Origin: Pseudomonas sp. BN102 | GTDB lineage: Bacteria > Pseudomonadota > Gammaproteobacteria > Pseudomonadales > Pseudomonadaceae | Reading direction: 5' to 3' | NCBI RefSeq assembly: GCF_029871245.1 | Contig: NZ_SSON01000050.1 | Location: 1 to 64,000 of the forward strand | DNA length: 64,000 bases | Shown here: positions 52,563 through 62,048 of the stretch, one piece after another | Layout: the number at the start of each line of letters is the position of its first letter | Numbering within the stretch: position 1 is the first letter of the stretch | Translations under genes and position numbers: made by a program | The notes under the pieces: generated by a model | The model's input: the letters and a program-made list of their open reading frames with translations, nothing else | Database searches by the model: none | Told to the model about the DNA's origin: nothing

Positions 52563-52578
52563 CCTATGCAAACCGCAC

Positions 52579-53562
<984 letters not shown>

Positions 53563-53672
53563 TCAAAGCAATGACGCCGCAGGAGGTCGACGGCGTTTAT
53601 AACCATATTAATGGTTTGCTGAATAAAACTAGACGTTTTTTTCTGCTTTGCACGTGGCACGACCAGCGGCGA

Positions 53673-54173
53673 TCAGAAGTCGCCACGTCCGCGATGCTGG
53701 AGCATGGGGACCAGGTACACCGGCACTTCCGACAACTGCACCAGACGCGCCGCCGTCCGGCCGAGCGGGGTGTCCAGCGATGTGCCATGGCTGTGGCTCC
53801 CCACCACGAGCAGGTCCACCGAGAGTTTCTGCACTTCTTCCAGGATGACCAGCGGTGGATCTCCCTGAACCACGCGCACGGCGCGGATCATGTCGAGGTC
53901 ATGGAGAGCTTCGCCCATCTCGTCGCGAAAGCCTTCCAGCACTCGCTGTTCGATGCTCGACATGACGGTGCCAAGGCCCTTGGCGCGCAGCTCCTTCAGC
54001 GTGTCGTCATCAAGGTAGGTCTGCAGCACCGACTCGGCGAACAGGCCGAGGGGCTCGACCGCGTGCACCACATAAAGCTGGGCGTTGAAGGCCCGGGCGA
54101 GGGAAAGGGCGTGTTGCAATACATAGGGAGCATAGAGACCGAGGTCCGTGGCATACAGAATGGAGCGGATCAT
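53673..54173 (-). CDS. Universal stress protein family (UspA-like)
   Basis: A 166-residue single-domain Usp. It starts MIRSILYATDLGLYAPYVLQHALSLA, the usual first strand and helix, and has the ATP-loop region LLVVGSHSHGTSLDTPLGRTAARLV and the final strand VPVYLVPM. The G-2X-G-9X-G(S/T) nucleotide motif is only partly kept. AGGAGG is 5 bases before the ATG at 54173. It lies between cysB and a 5'-nucleotidase on the same strand. Role is general stress; specifics unknown. Confidence 0.88.
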   Translation of the reverse strand: MIRSILYATDLGLYAPYVLQHALSLARAFNAQLYVVHAVEPLGLFAESVLQTYLDDDTLKELRAKGLGTVMSSIEQRVLEGFRDEMGEALHDLDMIRAVRVVQGDPPLVILEEVQKLSVDLLVVGSHSHGTSLDTPLGRTAARLVQLSEVPVYLVPMLQHRGRGDF

Positions 54174-54217
54174 GAGGCCTCCTACCGCCATGCTTGGCTG
54201 GCCTCAAATGAGCTTAG

Positions 54218-55123
54218 TCAGAACTGTGGCTCGTTGCTCACACCATGGGGAACGTGCCCGGTGGCCACCACGTCGCGGGCTTTTTCGCAGTGCCCAGCCT
54301 GGTCGTCGAAGAACACGTCGGCGCCGAAGGTCTCGAGAATGGCGGCCTTTTCCAGCCCGCCGAGGAAGAAGGACTCGTCCAGGCGGATATCCCAGTCGCG
54401 CAGGGTGCGGATGACCCGCTCGTGGGCCGGCGCGGAACGTGCGGTGACCAGCGCCGTGCGGATCGGGCAGGCATCCGGCGGGAACTCCTGCTGCAGCCTG
54501 TTGAGGGCCGACAGGAAGGGCTTGAAGGGGCCGCCGTCCAGCGGTTCGCGAGCGGAATCGCGCTCGTGGGCCTGGAAGGCTTCGAGGCCGCCGCTCTGGT
54601 AGATGCGCTCGGAGTGGTCGGAGAAGAGCACGGCGTCGCCGTCGAAGGCGATGCGCAGCTCATTGCTCGCCGCCCGACGCGGCCCGCCGGAGAGGATGGT
54701 CGCGGCGGCATAGCCGCTCTGCAGCGCCCGGCGCACATCCTCGGCATGAGTGGAAAGGAAGAGATGACAGCCGAAGGCGCGCAGGTAGGGCTCCGGGCTG
54801 CGGCCGCCGACAAAGGCCGCGCGGGAGATGCCCAGGCCGTAGTGCTGGATGGAGTTGAAGGCGCGCAGGCCGGTGTCGGCGCTGTTGCGCGAGACCAGGA
54901 TGACTTCCACCCGCGGCTGGTCCAGCGCCTCGTTCAGGCGCAGCAGCTTTTCCACCAGGGGATAGGCATCGCCGGGGGCCAGCACCTCGTCCTCGTGGTC
55001 GATCTGGTACTGGCGGTAGGCCTCGATGCCTTCCGCCTCATAGACCCTGTGGCTCTCGTCCAGGTCGAACAGCGCCCGCGACGAAATCGCCAGTACCAGC
55101 TTGTCACCCAGTCCTGCGCCCAT
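54218..55123 (-). CDS. Cytosolic 5'-nucleotidase (5_nucleotid/cN-I-like)
   Basis: A 301-residue protein of the 5'-nucleotidase family that includes animal cN-I. The opening LVLAISSRALFDLDESH gives the HAD-like nucleophile Asp; ILVSRNSADTGLRAFNSI, GDAVLFSDHSE and DVFFDDQAGHCE supply the further phosphate- and Mg-binding Asp residues. It should remove phosphate from nucleoside monophosphates in the cytoplasm. It is 11 bases before the ketopantoate-reductase-like gene end, on the same strand, so the genes probably share a transcript. Confidence 0.88.
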   Translation of the reverse strand: MGAGLGDKLVLAISSRALFDLDESHRVYEAEGIEAYRQYQIDHEDEVLAPGDAYPLVEKLLRLNEALDQPRVEVILVSRNSADTGLRAFNSIQHYGLGISRAAFVGGRSPEPYLRAFGCHLFLSTHAEDVRRALQSGYAAATILSGGPRRAASNELRIAFDGDAVLFSDHSERIYQSGGLEAFQAHERDSAREPLDGGPFKPFLSALNRLQQEFPPDACPIRTALVTARSAPAHERVIRTLRDWDIRLDESFFLGGLEKAAILETFGADVFFDDQAGHCEKARDVVATGHVPHGVSNEPQF

Positions 55124-55134
55124 TTAGTCCCGCC

Positions 55135-56088
55135 TCAGTCTTGGTTGCGTGCATCGATGAAGCGTAGCGCCTGGTAGAGCGCGCGGATGCGCGGCATCTC
55201 GAAGCCAGCCGCAGCAGCCGCAGCGAGTGGCGCTTCGTAGATGGCCCCGAGTTCCAGCGGACGCTTCTGCACGAAGTCGTGGTACATGCTCGGCAGGTAG
55301 TCGGGCATGCGGTCGGTGGAGCTCAGCAGCTTGGCGGCGAAGTTTTCCGGGATGCGGTGGCCGCAGGCGGTGGCGGCGTCCACCACTTCCTGCATGATCG
55401 CCTGGATCAGCTCGCGGCTATCCGGATTGCCCATCAGCGCAGTAGTGCCGGCATTCAGCAGCACCGACAAGCCGTTGTAGGGCACGTTCCAGACCAGCTT
55501 TTGCCAGCGCGCCTGCTCCAGGTTGGCCATGGCCGCCGAGTCGATACCGGCGGCCTTGAACAGGGCCGAGCCCTCCTCTGCCAGCGCCTGGCGCTCCGCG
55601 TCGTCGCGAGCCGGCCCGGAGTGGTAACCGAGGTTCACCGCGCCCAGGGACTGGTGCTCGATGACCCCGGGCGCCGATCGGTGCACGCAGATGTAGCAGA
55701 GGCCGCCGAGCAGGTGCAGGGAGTCGGGCAGCAGCGGACGCAGCCCGTCCTCCACGGCCAGGCCGTTCTGCAGCAGCACCACCTTGGCGCCCGGCGCCGC
55801 GGCCTGGGCGATGACCGGCGCCAGGGCGGCGTTGCTGGTGGTCTTGGCGCCCACCAGCAGCCAGTCGCAGGGCGGCATCTCGACGGCCTCACGATAGGCC
55901 TGCACCGGGAACAGCGCCTGGGCGCCATGAACCATACTGTTCAGCTGCAGGCCACGGGCGGCCACGGCGTCGAACTCGCTGCGCAGCAGGAAATGCACAT
56001 CGAAGCCGGCACGGGCCAGCATCACGCCATAAAAGCCGCCGATGGCGCCGGTGCCGATGATGCCGATGCGCGGTTTGCTTGAACTCAT
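55135..56088 (-). CDS. 2-dehydropantoate 2-reductase family protein (PanE/ApbA-like)
   Basis: A 317-residue NADP-dependent reductase. The Rossmann motif is IGIIGTGAIGGFYGVML at the N-terminus, and the catalytic Lys region is RWQKLVWNVPYNGLSVLLN. A C-terminal helical domain carries the conserved HDFVQKRPLELGAIY. Sequence and length fit ketopantoate reductases, which make pantoate for coenzyme A. Pseudomonads have several paralogues and this one may use another keto acid, so I do not give panE. It follows the thioredoxin-like gene directly. Confidence 0.87.
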   Translation of the reverse strand: MSSSKPRIGIIGTGAIGGFYGVMLARAGFDVHFLLRSEFDAVAARGLQLNSMVHGAQALFPVQAYREAVEMPPCDWLLVGAKTTSNAALAPVIAQAAAPGAKVVLLQNGLAVEDGLRPLLPDSLHLLGGLCYICVHRSAPGVIEHQSLGAVNLGYHSGPARDDAERQALAEEGSALFKAAGIDSAAMANLEQARWQKLVWNVPYNGLSVLLNAGTTALMGNPDSRELIQAIMQEVVDAATACGHRIPENFAAKLLSSTDRMPDYLPSMYHDFVQKRPLELGAIYEAPLAAAAAAGFEMPRIRALYQALRFIDARNQD

Positions 56089-56475
56089 CTAGGGAAGCTC
56101 CTCTGCTGGCCGGGCCAGTGCCCGGTCCAGGGCTTGAATCAGATCGTCGCGCCGCAGGCTGGAATGCAGCGCGCCATGGAAACGGCCATTGCGGACCACG
56201 AATAACGCAGGCAGGTGAAATACCTCATAACGCTGGACCAGCCCACCATTATTGCCGGCATCTATCCAGCACAATCGTTCCACTGGCAGCGCGGCGCCCG
56301 GCAGATGCTGGCGGGCCCAGCGGCAGCTGGCACAGCCCGTGCTAGTGAATACCACCAGGGATGTGCCCTGCAGGTCGAGCAGGCGGTGATCGGCGTCGAA
56401 GTCGGTCAGCTCCAGCTCGGCCACTATAGTGTCTTGTGCGATGCCGATTTCCTGGCATCGGGAGTTCGCGGTCAT
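56089..56475 (-). CDS. Thioredoxin-fold protein (CASC motif)
   Basis: A 128-residue cytoplasmic thioredoxin-like protein with VVFTSTGCASCRWARQHL (Cys48-Ala-Ser-Cys51) and the cis-Pro segment VFHLPALFVVRNG near residue 83. It lacks the Trp of true thioredoxin. AGGA is 8 bases before the ATG at 56475. That start codon shares its CATG with the start of the divergent PilZ gene. It ends next to the PanE-like gene, with which it probably forms an operon. Confidence 0.82.
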   Translation of the reverse strand: MTANSRCQEIGIAQDTIVAELELTDFDADHRLLDLQGTSLVVFTSTGCASCRWARQHLPGAALPVERLCWIDAGNNGGLVQRYEVFHLPALFVVRNGRFHGALHSSLRRDDLIQALDRALARPAEELP

Positions 56476-56884
56476 GCGTCAGTTCCTGCGTCACCCCACG
56501 GAGATGCCCGTGGAGCTGGTTCCGCGCAAGGGCAGGCATATGCCCCTGCAGCGGCTGCACGATATCAGCCTGGGTGGGGTTGCGTGCAACTCCGTGCGGG
56601 CCTTTCGCCGCGGCACCGCCATAGAGTTGTGCATTCCCCTGCTGGGAGAGCAGGCGCGCTTCTCCGGGACGGTCGCCTGGTGCCGCAAGGAGGCCGAGGA
56701 CTACATGATCGGCGTGGCCTTCACCGATGAGGAGAACATGTTCCGCGCACGGATGGTGGAGCAGATCTGCCTGATCGAGCAGTACCGCAAGCAGCGCGAG
56801 GAGGCCATTGGCCACGCTCTGGCTCCGGAGGCGGTGGCGCAGGAATGGATCGCCCTGCACGCGGCGGACTTCGCCCCCGTCTGA
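56474..56884 (+). CDS. PilZ-domain protein (c-di-GMP-binding type)
   Basis: A 136-residue single PilZ domain. RQFLRHP at the N-terminus (residues 2-8) is the RxxxR arm that binds c-di-GMP, and about 25 residues on is DISLGGVAC, the D/NxSxxG motif on the beta barrel, so both binding parts are intact. GGAG precedes the ATG. It will act as a small effector in the c-di-GMP network, perhaps on motility or exopolysaccharide; no neighbour shows which. Confidence 0.9.
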   Translation: MRQFLRHPTEMPVELVPRKGRHMPLQRLHDISLGGVACNSVRAFRRGTAIELCIPLLGEQARFSGTVAWCRKEAEDYMIGVAFTDEENMFRARMVEQICLIEQYRKQREEAIGHALAPEAVAQEWIALHAADFAPV

Positions 56885-57052
56885 AATCATGCAAATTCCC
56901 CGTCCGGCGCGCGCATTCGCCATTGTCGAGGCCGCGTGGAAAGCGTTAAGGTTCCCCACCCCGCCGCGTTATTACTGCTGTGCTCTCCGCCGTACGGGGA
57001 TCGCTGGCGGCCGGCACCCGTGACCTGACGACCCTGACCGATGAAAAGCACG

Positions 57053-58129
57053 ATGGCTGATTTACAGATCGACGACCTTAACGTTGCCTCCAACGAGACC
57101 CTGATCACGCCGGAGCAGTTGAAACGCGAGATTCCCCTGACCGATGAAGCCCTGGGCACCGTAGTCAACGGTCGCCAGGTGGTCCGCAACATCCTCGATG
57201 GCAAGGACCATCGCCTGTTCGTGGTCGTGGGCCCTTGCTCCATCCACGACATCAAGGCCGCCCACGAGTATGCCGACCGCCTCAAGGGCCTGGCCGCCGA
57301 GCTGTCCGACACTCTCGTCCTGGTCATGCGCGTGTACTTCGAGAAGCCGCGCACCACCGTCGGCTGGAAAGGCCTGATCAACGACCCCTACCTGGACGAC
57401 TCCTTCAAGATCCAGGACGGCCTGCACATCGGCCGCCAGTTGCTGCGCGACCTGGCCGAAAAAGGCCTGCCCACCGCCACCGAAGCGCTGGACCCGATCT
57501 CCCCGCAGTACCTGCAGGACCTGATCAGCTGGTCGGCCATCGGCGCCCGCACCACCGAATCCCAGACCCACCGCGAAATGGCGTCCGGCCTGTCCTCCGC
57601 GGTCGGCTTCAAGAACGGCACAGACGGCAGCCTGACCGTGGCGATCAACGCCCTGCAGTCGGTTTCCAGCCCGCACCGTTTCCTCGGTATCAACCAGGAA
57701 GGCGGCGTCTCTATCGTCACCACCAAGGGCAACGCCTATGGCCACGTGGTGCTGCGCGGCGGCAATGGCAAGCCCAACTACGATTCGGTCAGCGTTGCCA
57801 TTTGCGAGCAGGAACTGACAAAGGCGGGCATCCGCCCGAACATCATGGTCGACTGCAGCCACGCCAACTCCAACAAGGACCCGGCCCTGCAGCCGCTGGT
57901 CATGGACAACGTCGCCAACCAGATCCTGGAAGGCAACAACTCCATCGTCGGCCTGATGGTGGAAAGCCACCTGGGCTGGGGCAGCCAGTCGATCCCGAAG
58001 GACCTCGACCAGCTGAAGTACGGCGTGTCCGTCACCGATGCCTGCATCGACTGGGACACCACCGAGAAAGCCCTGCGCAGCATGCACGCCAAACTCAAGG
58101 ACGTCCTGCCCAAGCGCCAGCGCGGCTGA
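57053..58129 (+). CDS. aroF: 3-deoxy-7-phosphoheptulonate synthase (class I DAHP synthase)
   Basis: A 358-residue class I DAHP synthase, the first enzyme of aromatic amino-acid synthesis. Seen are VVGPCSIHD with the metal-ligand Cys, MRVYFEKPRTTVGWKGLINDP, GARTTESQTHREMASGLSS, GFKNGTDG and IMVDCSHANSNKDP with the His. I chose the ATG at 57053, which gives MADLQIDDLN as in P. aeruginosa homologues; an ATG at 57041 adds four residues. Which aromatic end-product inhibits it (Phe, Tyr or Trp) cannot be told safely, so the gene name is by family only. Confidence 0.92.
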   Translation: MADLQIDDLNVASNETLITPEQLKREIPLTDEALGTVVNGRQVVRNILDGKDHRLFVVVGPCSIHDIKAAHEYADRLKGLAAELSDTLVLVMRVYFEKPRTTVGWKGLINDPYLDDSFKIQDGLHIGRQLLRDLAEKGLPTATEALDPISPQYLQDLISWSAIGARTTESQTHREMASGLSSAVGFKNGTDGSLTVAINALQSVSSPHRFLGINQEGGVSIVTTKGNAYGHVVLRGGNGKPNYDSVSVAICEQELTKAGIRPNIMVDCSHANSNKDPALQPLVMDNVANQILEGNNSIVGLMVESHLGWGSQSIPKDLDQLKYGVSVTDACIDWDTTEKALRSMHAKLKDVLPKRQRG

Positions 58130-58148
58130 AGCAGACGCAGAAACGAAA

Positions 58149-58176
58149 ACGCCGGGCGATTGCCCGGCGTTTTTCT
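58149..58176 (+). terminator. Terminator after the DAHP synthase gene
   Basis: A 9-bp perfect stem ACGCCGGGC / GCCCGGCGT with a short loop, followed by four T residues, C and three more T. It lies 20 bases after the stop and also faces the end of the minus-strand GNAT gene. Confidence 0.9.
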
Positions 58177-58188
58177 TTGCGCCCCGTC

Positions 58189-58473
58189 TCAGCCGTTGCG
58201 CTGGACCTGACGCTGGCGACGCTCGATGTAGCGTTCCACGTACGAGCAGGATGGGATCACGGTGTAGCCATGATCTTCGGCGTATTCCAGCGCGGTTTCG
58301 GTCAGCTTCGCGGCGATTCCGCGACCGCGCAGGACATTCGGCACGAAGGTGCGATAGATGTCCAACGTCTGTTTACCCAAGTCCATATAGGCCAGGTATG
58401 CACGATGACCGTCCACGGTGGTCTCGAACTGATGACCTGCCTGGTCATGGTGGATGGACAATGCCTCGCTCAT
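58189..58473 (-). CDS. Small GNAT-family N-acetyltransferase (YjdJ-like)
   Basis: A 94-residue minimal GNAT domain. It contains the acetyl-CoA pyrophosphate-binding loop VPNVLRGRGIAAKLTETAL and the following ALEYAEDHGYTVIPSCSYVERYI, the standard pattern of the very short YjdJ/YidJ-type acetyltransferases. GAGGAG lies 5 bases before the ATG at 58473. Substrate unknown. It begins 19 bases after the membrane-anchored gene on the same strand. Confidence 0.88.
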   Translation of the reverse strand: MSEALSIHHDQAGHQFETTVDGHRAYLAYMDLGKQTLDIYRTFVPNVLRGRGIAAKLTETALEYAEDHGYTVIPSCSYVERYIERRQRQVQRNG

Positions 58474-58492
58474 CACTTCTCCTCAGTGGGCC

Positions 58493-59764
58493 TTAAAACC
58501 TTACCCGTACCTTATCTATCTTTTCCAGCCGAAGGAACATCTCAGCCGTGCCTGAACCGAATTGGACGCTGAGATAGGCCTTCCCGCTCTCCACCTTGTG
58601 TAATACACCCTGGTAATAGGCGCCATCGAAGGTGATGAACTGCAGCCGTTTGCCGGCATAGCTCGGCAGGTCGGCAACATTGACGAACTCATACTGCTGC
58701 ACGGCACGTACAGCTTCCTCATTCTCTTGCGCCGCGGTGATCTTCTCCAGCGCCGCCGGTTCGTTGCGCGCCGCCGGGTCGACCCAGGCGAATTCGACCG
58801 GTTGCACCAGCTCCTGGTTCACCAGCACTGCCGGCTTCAGCATGGCCACCACATCCTTGGCGTCGAAGAACTGCAGACCGTCCCAGGCCATGCCTTCGCT
58901 CGGCGTCAGCTCCACCCGCAATGACTGCGGATCCTTCAGGTAACGGCCGTAGGCGTCGAGCATCGGCTGGCCCAGTGCGATCCGTTGGCTGCGCAACACG
59001 CTATCGAACCGCTGCATCGCAGTCTGCAGATAGGCATCGGCAGACTGCCCGAGCTTGCCGGCGCAGAACTGCTGGAGCTTGCGCTGATATTGGTTGTCGT
59101 TCAGTTCGAAGATCACGCTGGACAGGTGCGGCGGATTGGCCCGCAGGTCACCCGGTTTCTCCGACATGTTAGACAAGGACAGGCTGAGGCGCACCTCGCC
59201 CATGTCCCGGGTATCGGACGTGAGGTTCAGGCTGAGCTTCTGCGCACCCGGCTGGAACAGGTAAGAGAACTCCGCGTCCGTCTCCAGGGTGCGGTAGCCC
59301 ATCTCCAGCAACTCGCTGGTGCCAATGTTACGCACCGGGCCGCAAGCCACCTCGCTCATCGAAGTGAAGACACTGCGCTCGGCCGGGGTGTCATATAGCT
59401 GCTGCATGAAGGGGCCGTGTACTTCCAGGGCGACGCCCTTCAGGCTGACCGACATCTGCTCGGGGAACTTGCCCTCGGCCAGGCGCTCCTTGAAGCTGAG
59501 GAGTTCGCCCAGGCTCTTGAACTTCAGTTCGGCCTGCCGCACCTGCAGGCTATCGCCCATCGCCGGTACTCGAAGTTGCAGGTTCTCGAGACCGACCCGG
59601 CCATCGAAGGAAGAAGTTATGCCGCCGTAAGTGATATCCATCACCGGCGACAACTTGCTGATCGCATCGTCCATGATGGATCTGACCGACCACCAGAGCG
59701 ACAACTTGATGATCAGGCCCACGGCCAGAACCGACAGCAATCCCCACTTGAGAATCTTCGACAT
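58493..59764 (-). CDS. Membrane-anchored periplasmic protein of unknown function
   Basis: A 423-residue protein with one N-terminal transmembrane helix (KWGLLSVLAVGLIIKLSLWW, residues 6-25) and a large, probably periplasmic, beta-rich remainder. Strand repeats such as ISKLSPVMDITYGGITSSF and LENLQLRVPAM recall the AsmA/DUF945-like lipid-transfer folds, but I cannot assign a family. The last 60 residues form a small beta domain (AGKRLQFITFDGAYYQGVLH). It sits upstream of the GNAT gene on the same strand. Confidence 0.7.
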   Translation of the reverse strand: MSKILKWGLLSVLAVGLIIKLSLWWSVRSIMDDAISKLSPVMDITYGGITSSFDGRVGLENLQLRVPAMGDSLQVRQAELKFKSLGELLSFKERLAEGKFPEQMSVSLKGVALEVHGPFMQQLYDTPAERSVFTSMSEVACGPVRNIGTSELLEMGYRTLETDAEFSYLFQPGAQKLSLNLTSDTRDMGEVRLSLSLSNMSEKPGDLRANPPHLSSVIFELNDNQYQRKLQQFCAGKLGQSADAYLQTAMQRFDSVLRSQRIALGQPMLDAYGRYLKDPQSLRVELTPSEGMAWDGLQFFDAKDVVAMLKPAVLVNQELVQPVEFAWVDPAARNEPAALEKITAAQENEEAVRAVQQYEFVNVADLPSYAGKRLQFITFDGAYYQGVLHKVESGKAYLSVQFGSGTAEMFLRLEKIDKVRVRF

Positions 59765-60110
59765 AGTGACGTCCTTGAAGTCTGCGCTTCGCTACGGATA
59801 TCGGAAGCGGCGCAAGCTTATCAGCGCCCTGCTGGCACAACCATGGCAGCTCTTTGTATAGGCGAAGATATTTCTCGGTTCTCTGAAGAAAGTTCCACTT
59901 TTATGACGAATTACCGCACCGACACTATCCTTGCCAACCCGGCTCAGCAACGCTTGTCAGAATATGGAGCAGAATCCCGCCACGGCGCTGGCACGGGCCT
60001 ACACTTGCAGTTTCGACTGATCAAAGAACAGTCAGACTGGCTGTTTTTTGACCAGCGACCTCGCTGTTTGCTCGTGAACTAGCCGGCAAGCTGAAAAAAA
60101 TGTGCTTGCC

Positions 60111-60152
60111 TTGCACAAGGTCAGTTTACTTACTACAAGTTATGGGTAGTAT
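60111..60152 (+). promoter_or_regulatory. Possible oprI promoter in the 455-bp gap
   Basis: Between 59765 and 60219 no convincing gene is seen. TTTACT (60125-60130), a 16-bp spacer and TAGTAT (60147-60152) would make a promoter about 70 bp before oprI. TTGCAC at 60111 is an alternative -35. The gap is less GC-rich than the genes, as expected before a very highly expressed gene. Confidence 0.35.
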
Positions 60153-60219
60153 GTACGCCGGCTAATTTCCCAAGCTCGGGGAATTGCTTTATGGAAATGT
60201 CCACCTTAAGGGGAACACG

Positions 60220-60471
60220 ATGAACAACGTTCTGAAATTCTCTGCTCTGGCTCTGGCCGCAGTTCTGGCCACCGGTTGCAGCAGCGTATCCAAAGAAACT
60301 GAAGCCCGTCTGACTGCAACTGAAGATGCAGCTGCTCGCGCTCAAGCCCGTGCTGACGAAGCCTACCGCAAGGCTGACGAAGCTCTGGCCGCAGCTCAGA
60401 AAGCCCAGCAGACCGCTGACGAGGCTAACGAGCGCGCCCTGCGCATGCTGGAAAAAGCCAGCCGCAAGTAA
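60220..60471 (+). CDS. oprI: Major outer-membrane lipoprotein OprI (Lpp-like)
   Basis: An 83-residue lipoprotein identical in plan to Pseudomonas OprI. Signal peptide [20 protein letters not shown] has the lipobox ATGC. Then comes a helical coiled-coil rich in Ala, Glu, Asp and Lys (about residues 25-78), and a C-terminal Lys (ASRK) that can be joined to peptidoglycan like Braun's lipoprotein. It anchors the outer membrane to the wall and is among the most abundant proteins of the cell. AAGGGG lies before the ATG. Confidence 0.97.
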   Translation: MNNVLKFSALALAAVLATGCSSVSKETEARLTATEDAAARAQARADEAYRKADEALAAAQKAQQTADEANERALRMLEKASRK

Positions 60472-60489
60472 TAGCCTTCCAGGCTATCG

Positions 60490-60521
60490 AGCCGATCCAG
60501 CTTGCTGGGTCGGCTTTTTTA
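60490..60521 (+). terminator. Terminator after oprI
   Basis: A long stem AGCCGATCCAGC / GCTGGGTCGGCT with one internal mismatch, followed by six T residues, 18 bases after the oprI stop. Confidence 0.92.
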
Positions 60522-60616
60522 TTGCCCGCGATTTCTCTCCGCCCTCTTCCACGAGTTGGCCGACTGCGTTAGCTCGATCGGCGCTGCAACTTGCAGGGAG
60601 TGCCGAAAGACAGGCA

Positions 60617-60656
60617 AAAGAAAAGCCCGCTGGCGCATGGCGCTCAGCGGGCTTTT
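60617..60656 (-). terminator. Terminator of the L,D-transpeptidase gene
   Basis: AAAAGCCCGCTG and CAGCGGGCTTTT form a 12-bp stem around GCGCATGGCGCT, which itself pairs. On the minus strand it ends in TTTTC followed by more T. It is 18 bases past the stop of the transpeptidase gene. Confidence 0.88.
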
Positions 60657-60674
60657 CCTGGAACCCGGCGCTGC

Positions 60675-61637
60675 TTAGAGTTCGGTGTTCGGCGTGCTGG
60701 CCGCCACCGCCGAATTGGGCTCGGCGATTTCCACCGGCAGTCCGTCTTCGGCGGCAACCACTTCACGCACCACGTCCCAGTCCAGGCGGATGGTGTTGAC
60801 CAGCTCCTCACGCTTGAGCAGTGCGTTGATCACCGCGGTGTGCTTGTCCACCACCGACGGGTCGCCATTATCGTCCAGTGGCGCGTGGGCTTCCAGGTAG
60901 ACCTTGCCGCCACTCACGCCGAACTTGTAGGGCTCGTTCATGATGTGCACCGGGGTACCCACCGGGGCCATGGCCGCCAGCGCCAGCACGTTGTTGTTGA
61001 GCATGCGGAAGCAGCCGTGGCTGACGCGCATGCCGATGCCGAACTTTTTGTTCGAGCCGTGGATCAGGTAGCCCGGCACGCCCAGCTTGAACTTGAACGG
61101 ACCCAGCGGGTTGTCCGGACCCGGCGGCACCATGGTGGGCAGCGGATCGCCGTCGGCGGCGTGCTCTTCGCGGATGGACTTGGGCGGGTACCAGGCCGGA
61201 TTGGGAAACTTGGCGGTGATGGTGGTGGCCGCGATGGGTGAACCCCAGCCTTCACGGCCGATACCGAGCGGATAGGTATGCACGACGTTCTGCCCTTTCG
61301 GGTAGTAGTACATGCGGTACTCGGCGAGGTTGATCACAATGCCTTCGCGCGGGCCCGGCGGCAGGATATAACGGGTCGGCAGGATAATCTCGGTGCCGGC
61401 ACCCGGCAGCCAGGGGTCGACACCGGGGTTGGCGGCGACCATTTCCAGGTAGCCCAGGTCATGGGCGACGCCGATGTCGGCGAAGGTGTCTTCGTAGTTG
61501 GCCTTGATCACCTGAACCTGGCCGACGATGTCTTCGCCGGGCGGGGGCAGAGGCAGCTCCAGGGCTGCGACGGGGCCTGCCACCAGCAGGGACGCTAATG
61601 ACAGGGAGCGGGCGACGGCTGGAAAGCGCGGCAACAT
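60675..61637 (-). CDS. L,D-transpeptidase (YkuD/ErfK-YbiS type) with LysM-like domain
   Basis: A 320-residue periplasmic enzyme. A signal peptide (ending VAALE) is followed by a LysM-like wall-binding region (about 35-85, IKANYEDTFADIGVAHDLGYLEM style). The YkuD catalytic domain has IHGSN and the nucleophile in VSHGCFRM. Related ErfK/YbiS enzymes join the C-terminal Lys of Braun's lipoprotein to peptidoglycan. It lies next to oprI, whose product ends in Lys, so it is a good candidate for the OprI anchoring enzyme. AGGA precedes the ATG at 61637. Confidence 0.92.
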   Translation of the reverse strand: MLPRFPAVARSLSLASLLVAGPVAALELPLPPPGEDIVGQVQVIKANYEDTFADIGVAHDLGYLEMVAANPGVDPWLPGAGTEIILPTRYILPPGPREGIVINLAEYRMYYYPKGQNVVHTYPLGIGREGWGSPIAATTITAKFPNPAWYPPKSIREEHAADGDPLPTMVPPGPDNPLGPFKFKLGVPGYLIHGSNKKFGIGMRVSHGCFRMLNNNVLALAAMAPVGTPVHIMNEPYKFGVSGGKVYLEAHAPLDDNGDPSVVDKHTAVINALLKREELVNTIRLDWDVVREVVAAEDGLPVEIAEPNSAVAASTPNTEL

Positions 61638-61710
61638 CCGGGAATCCTTGGCAAATTGACTGAATAAAAGACTCGGAATTCTACACTGGCGCGGGCCCTG
61701 CCGGGAGCCC

Positions 61711-61992
61711 TCAGGCTTCCGACCAGACCGAGTGCTGCCCATGGCGCTGCGACTCCAGGGTGGAGCGGCAGTTGGAGCACAGGCGCCGGTCACGCAAAAG
61801 ACCTTGCTCCAGATTACTCCAGCGCGGCTGCGCTGGCAGCAGGCCACCGCACAGGGTCCGGTCGGCGAAGCCGCCCAACTCGAGCTGGCGCACTACCAGG
61901 TGCAAGCGCACTTCGCGGCAAGCGAACAGGTCGAGTTGCTCGTCGGGCTCTATCACTTTGTAGCCAAACAGGGACCAGGCGGTGCGCGGCAT
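61711..61992 (-). CDS. Small conserved protein of unknown function with CXXC motif
   Basis: A 93-residue soluble protein with SLFGYKVIEPDEQLDLFACREVRLHLVVRQ at the start and a Cys-X-X-Cys pair in RRLCSNCRSTL near residue 72. I recall a similar small gene between the transpeptidase and tesA genes in P. aeruginosa, which supports it being real. The two Cys may bind zinc with the earlier Cys44/48 residues. No function is known to me. Confidence 0.68.
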   Translation of the reverse strand: MPRTAWSLFGYKVIEPDEQLDLFACREVRLHLVVRQLELGGFADRTLCGGLLPAQPRWSNLEQGLLRDRRLCSNCRSTLESQRHGQHSVWSEA

Positions 61993-62048
61993 GGAGGACT
62001 CCAGGGAGGGTGCGCAACATTAGCCGAAAGCGGGCCTCGGGAAAAGCG

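Noticed and set aside
59883-60082. A possible short gene starting MTNYRTDTILANP in the gap before oprI
   Set aside because: No ribosome site, no homology recognised and its end runs into the oprI upstream region; kept as non-coding.
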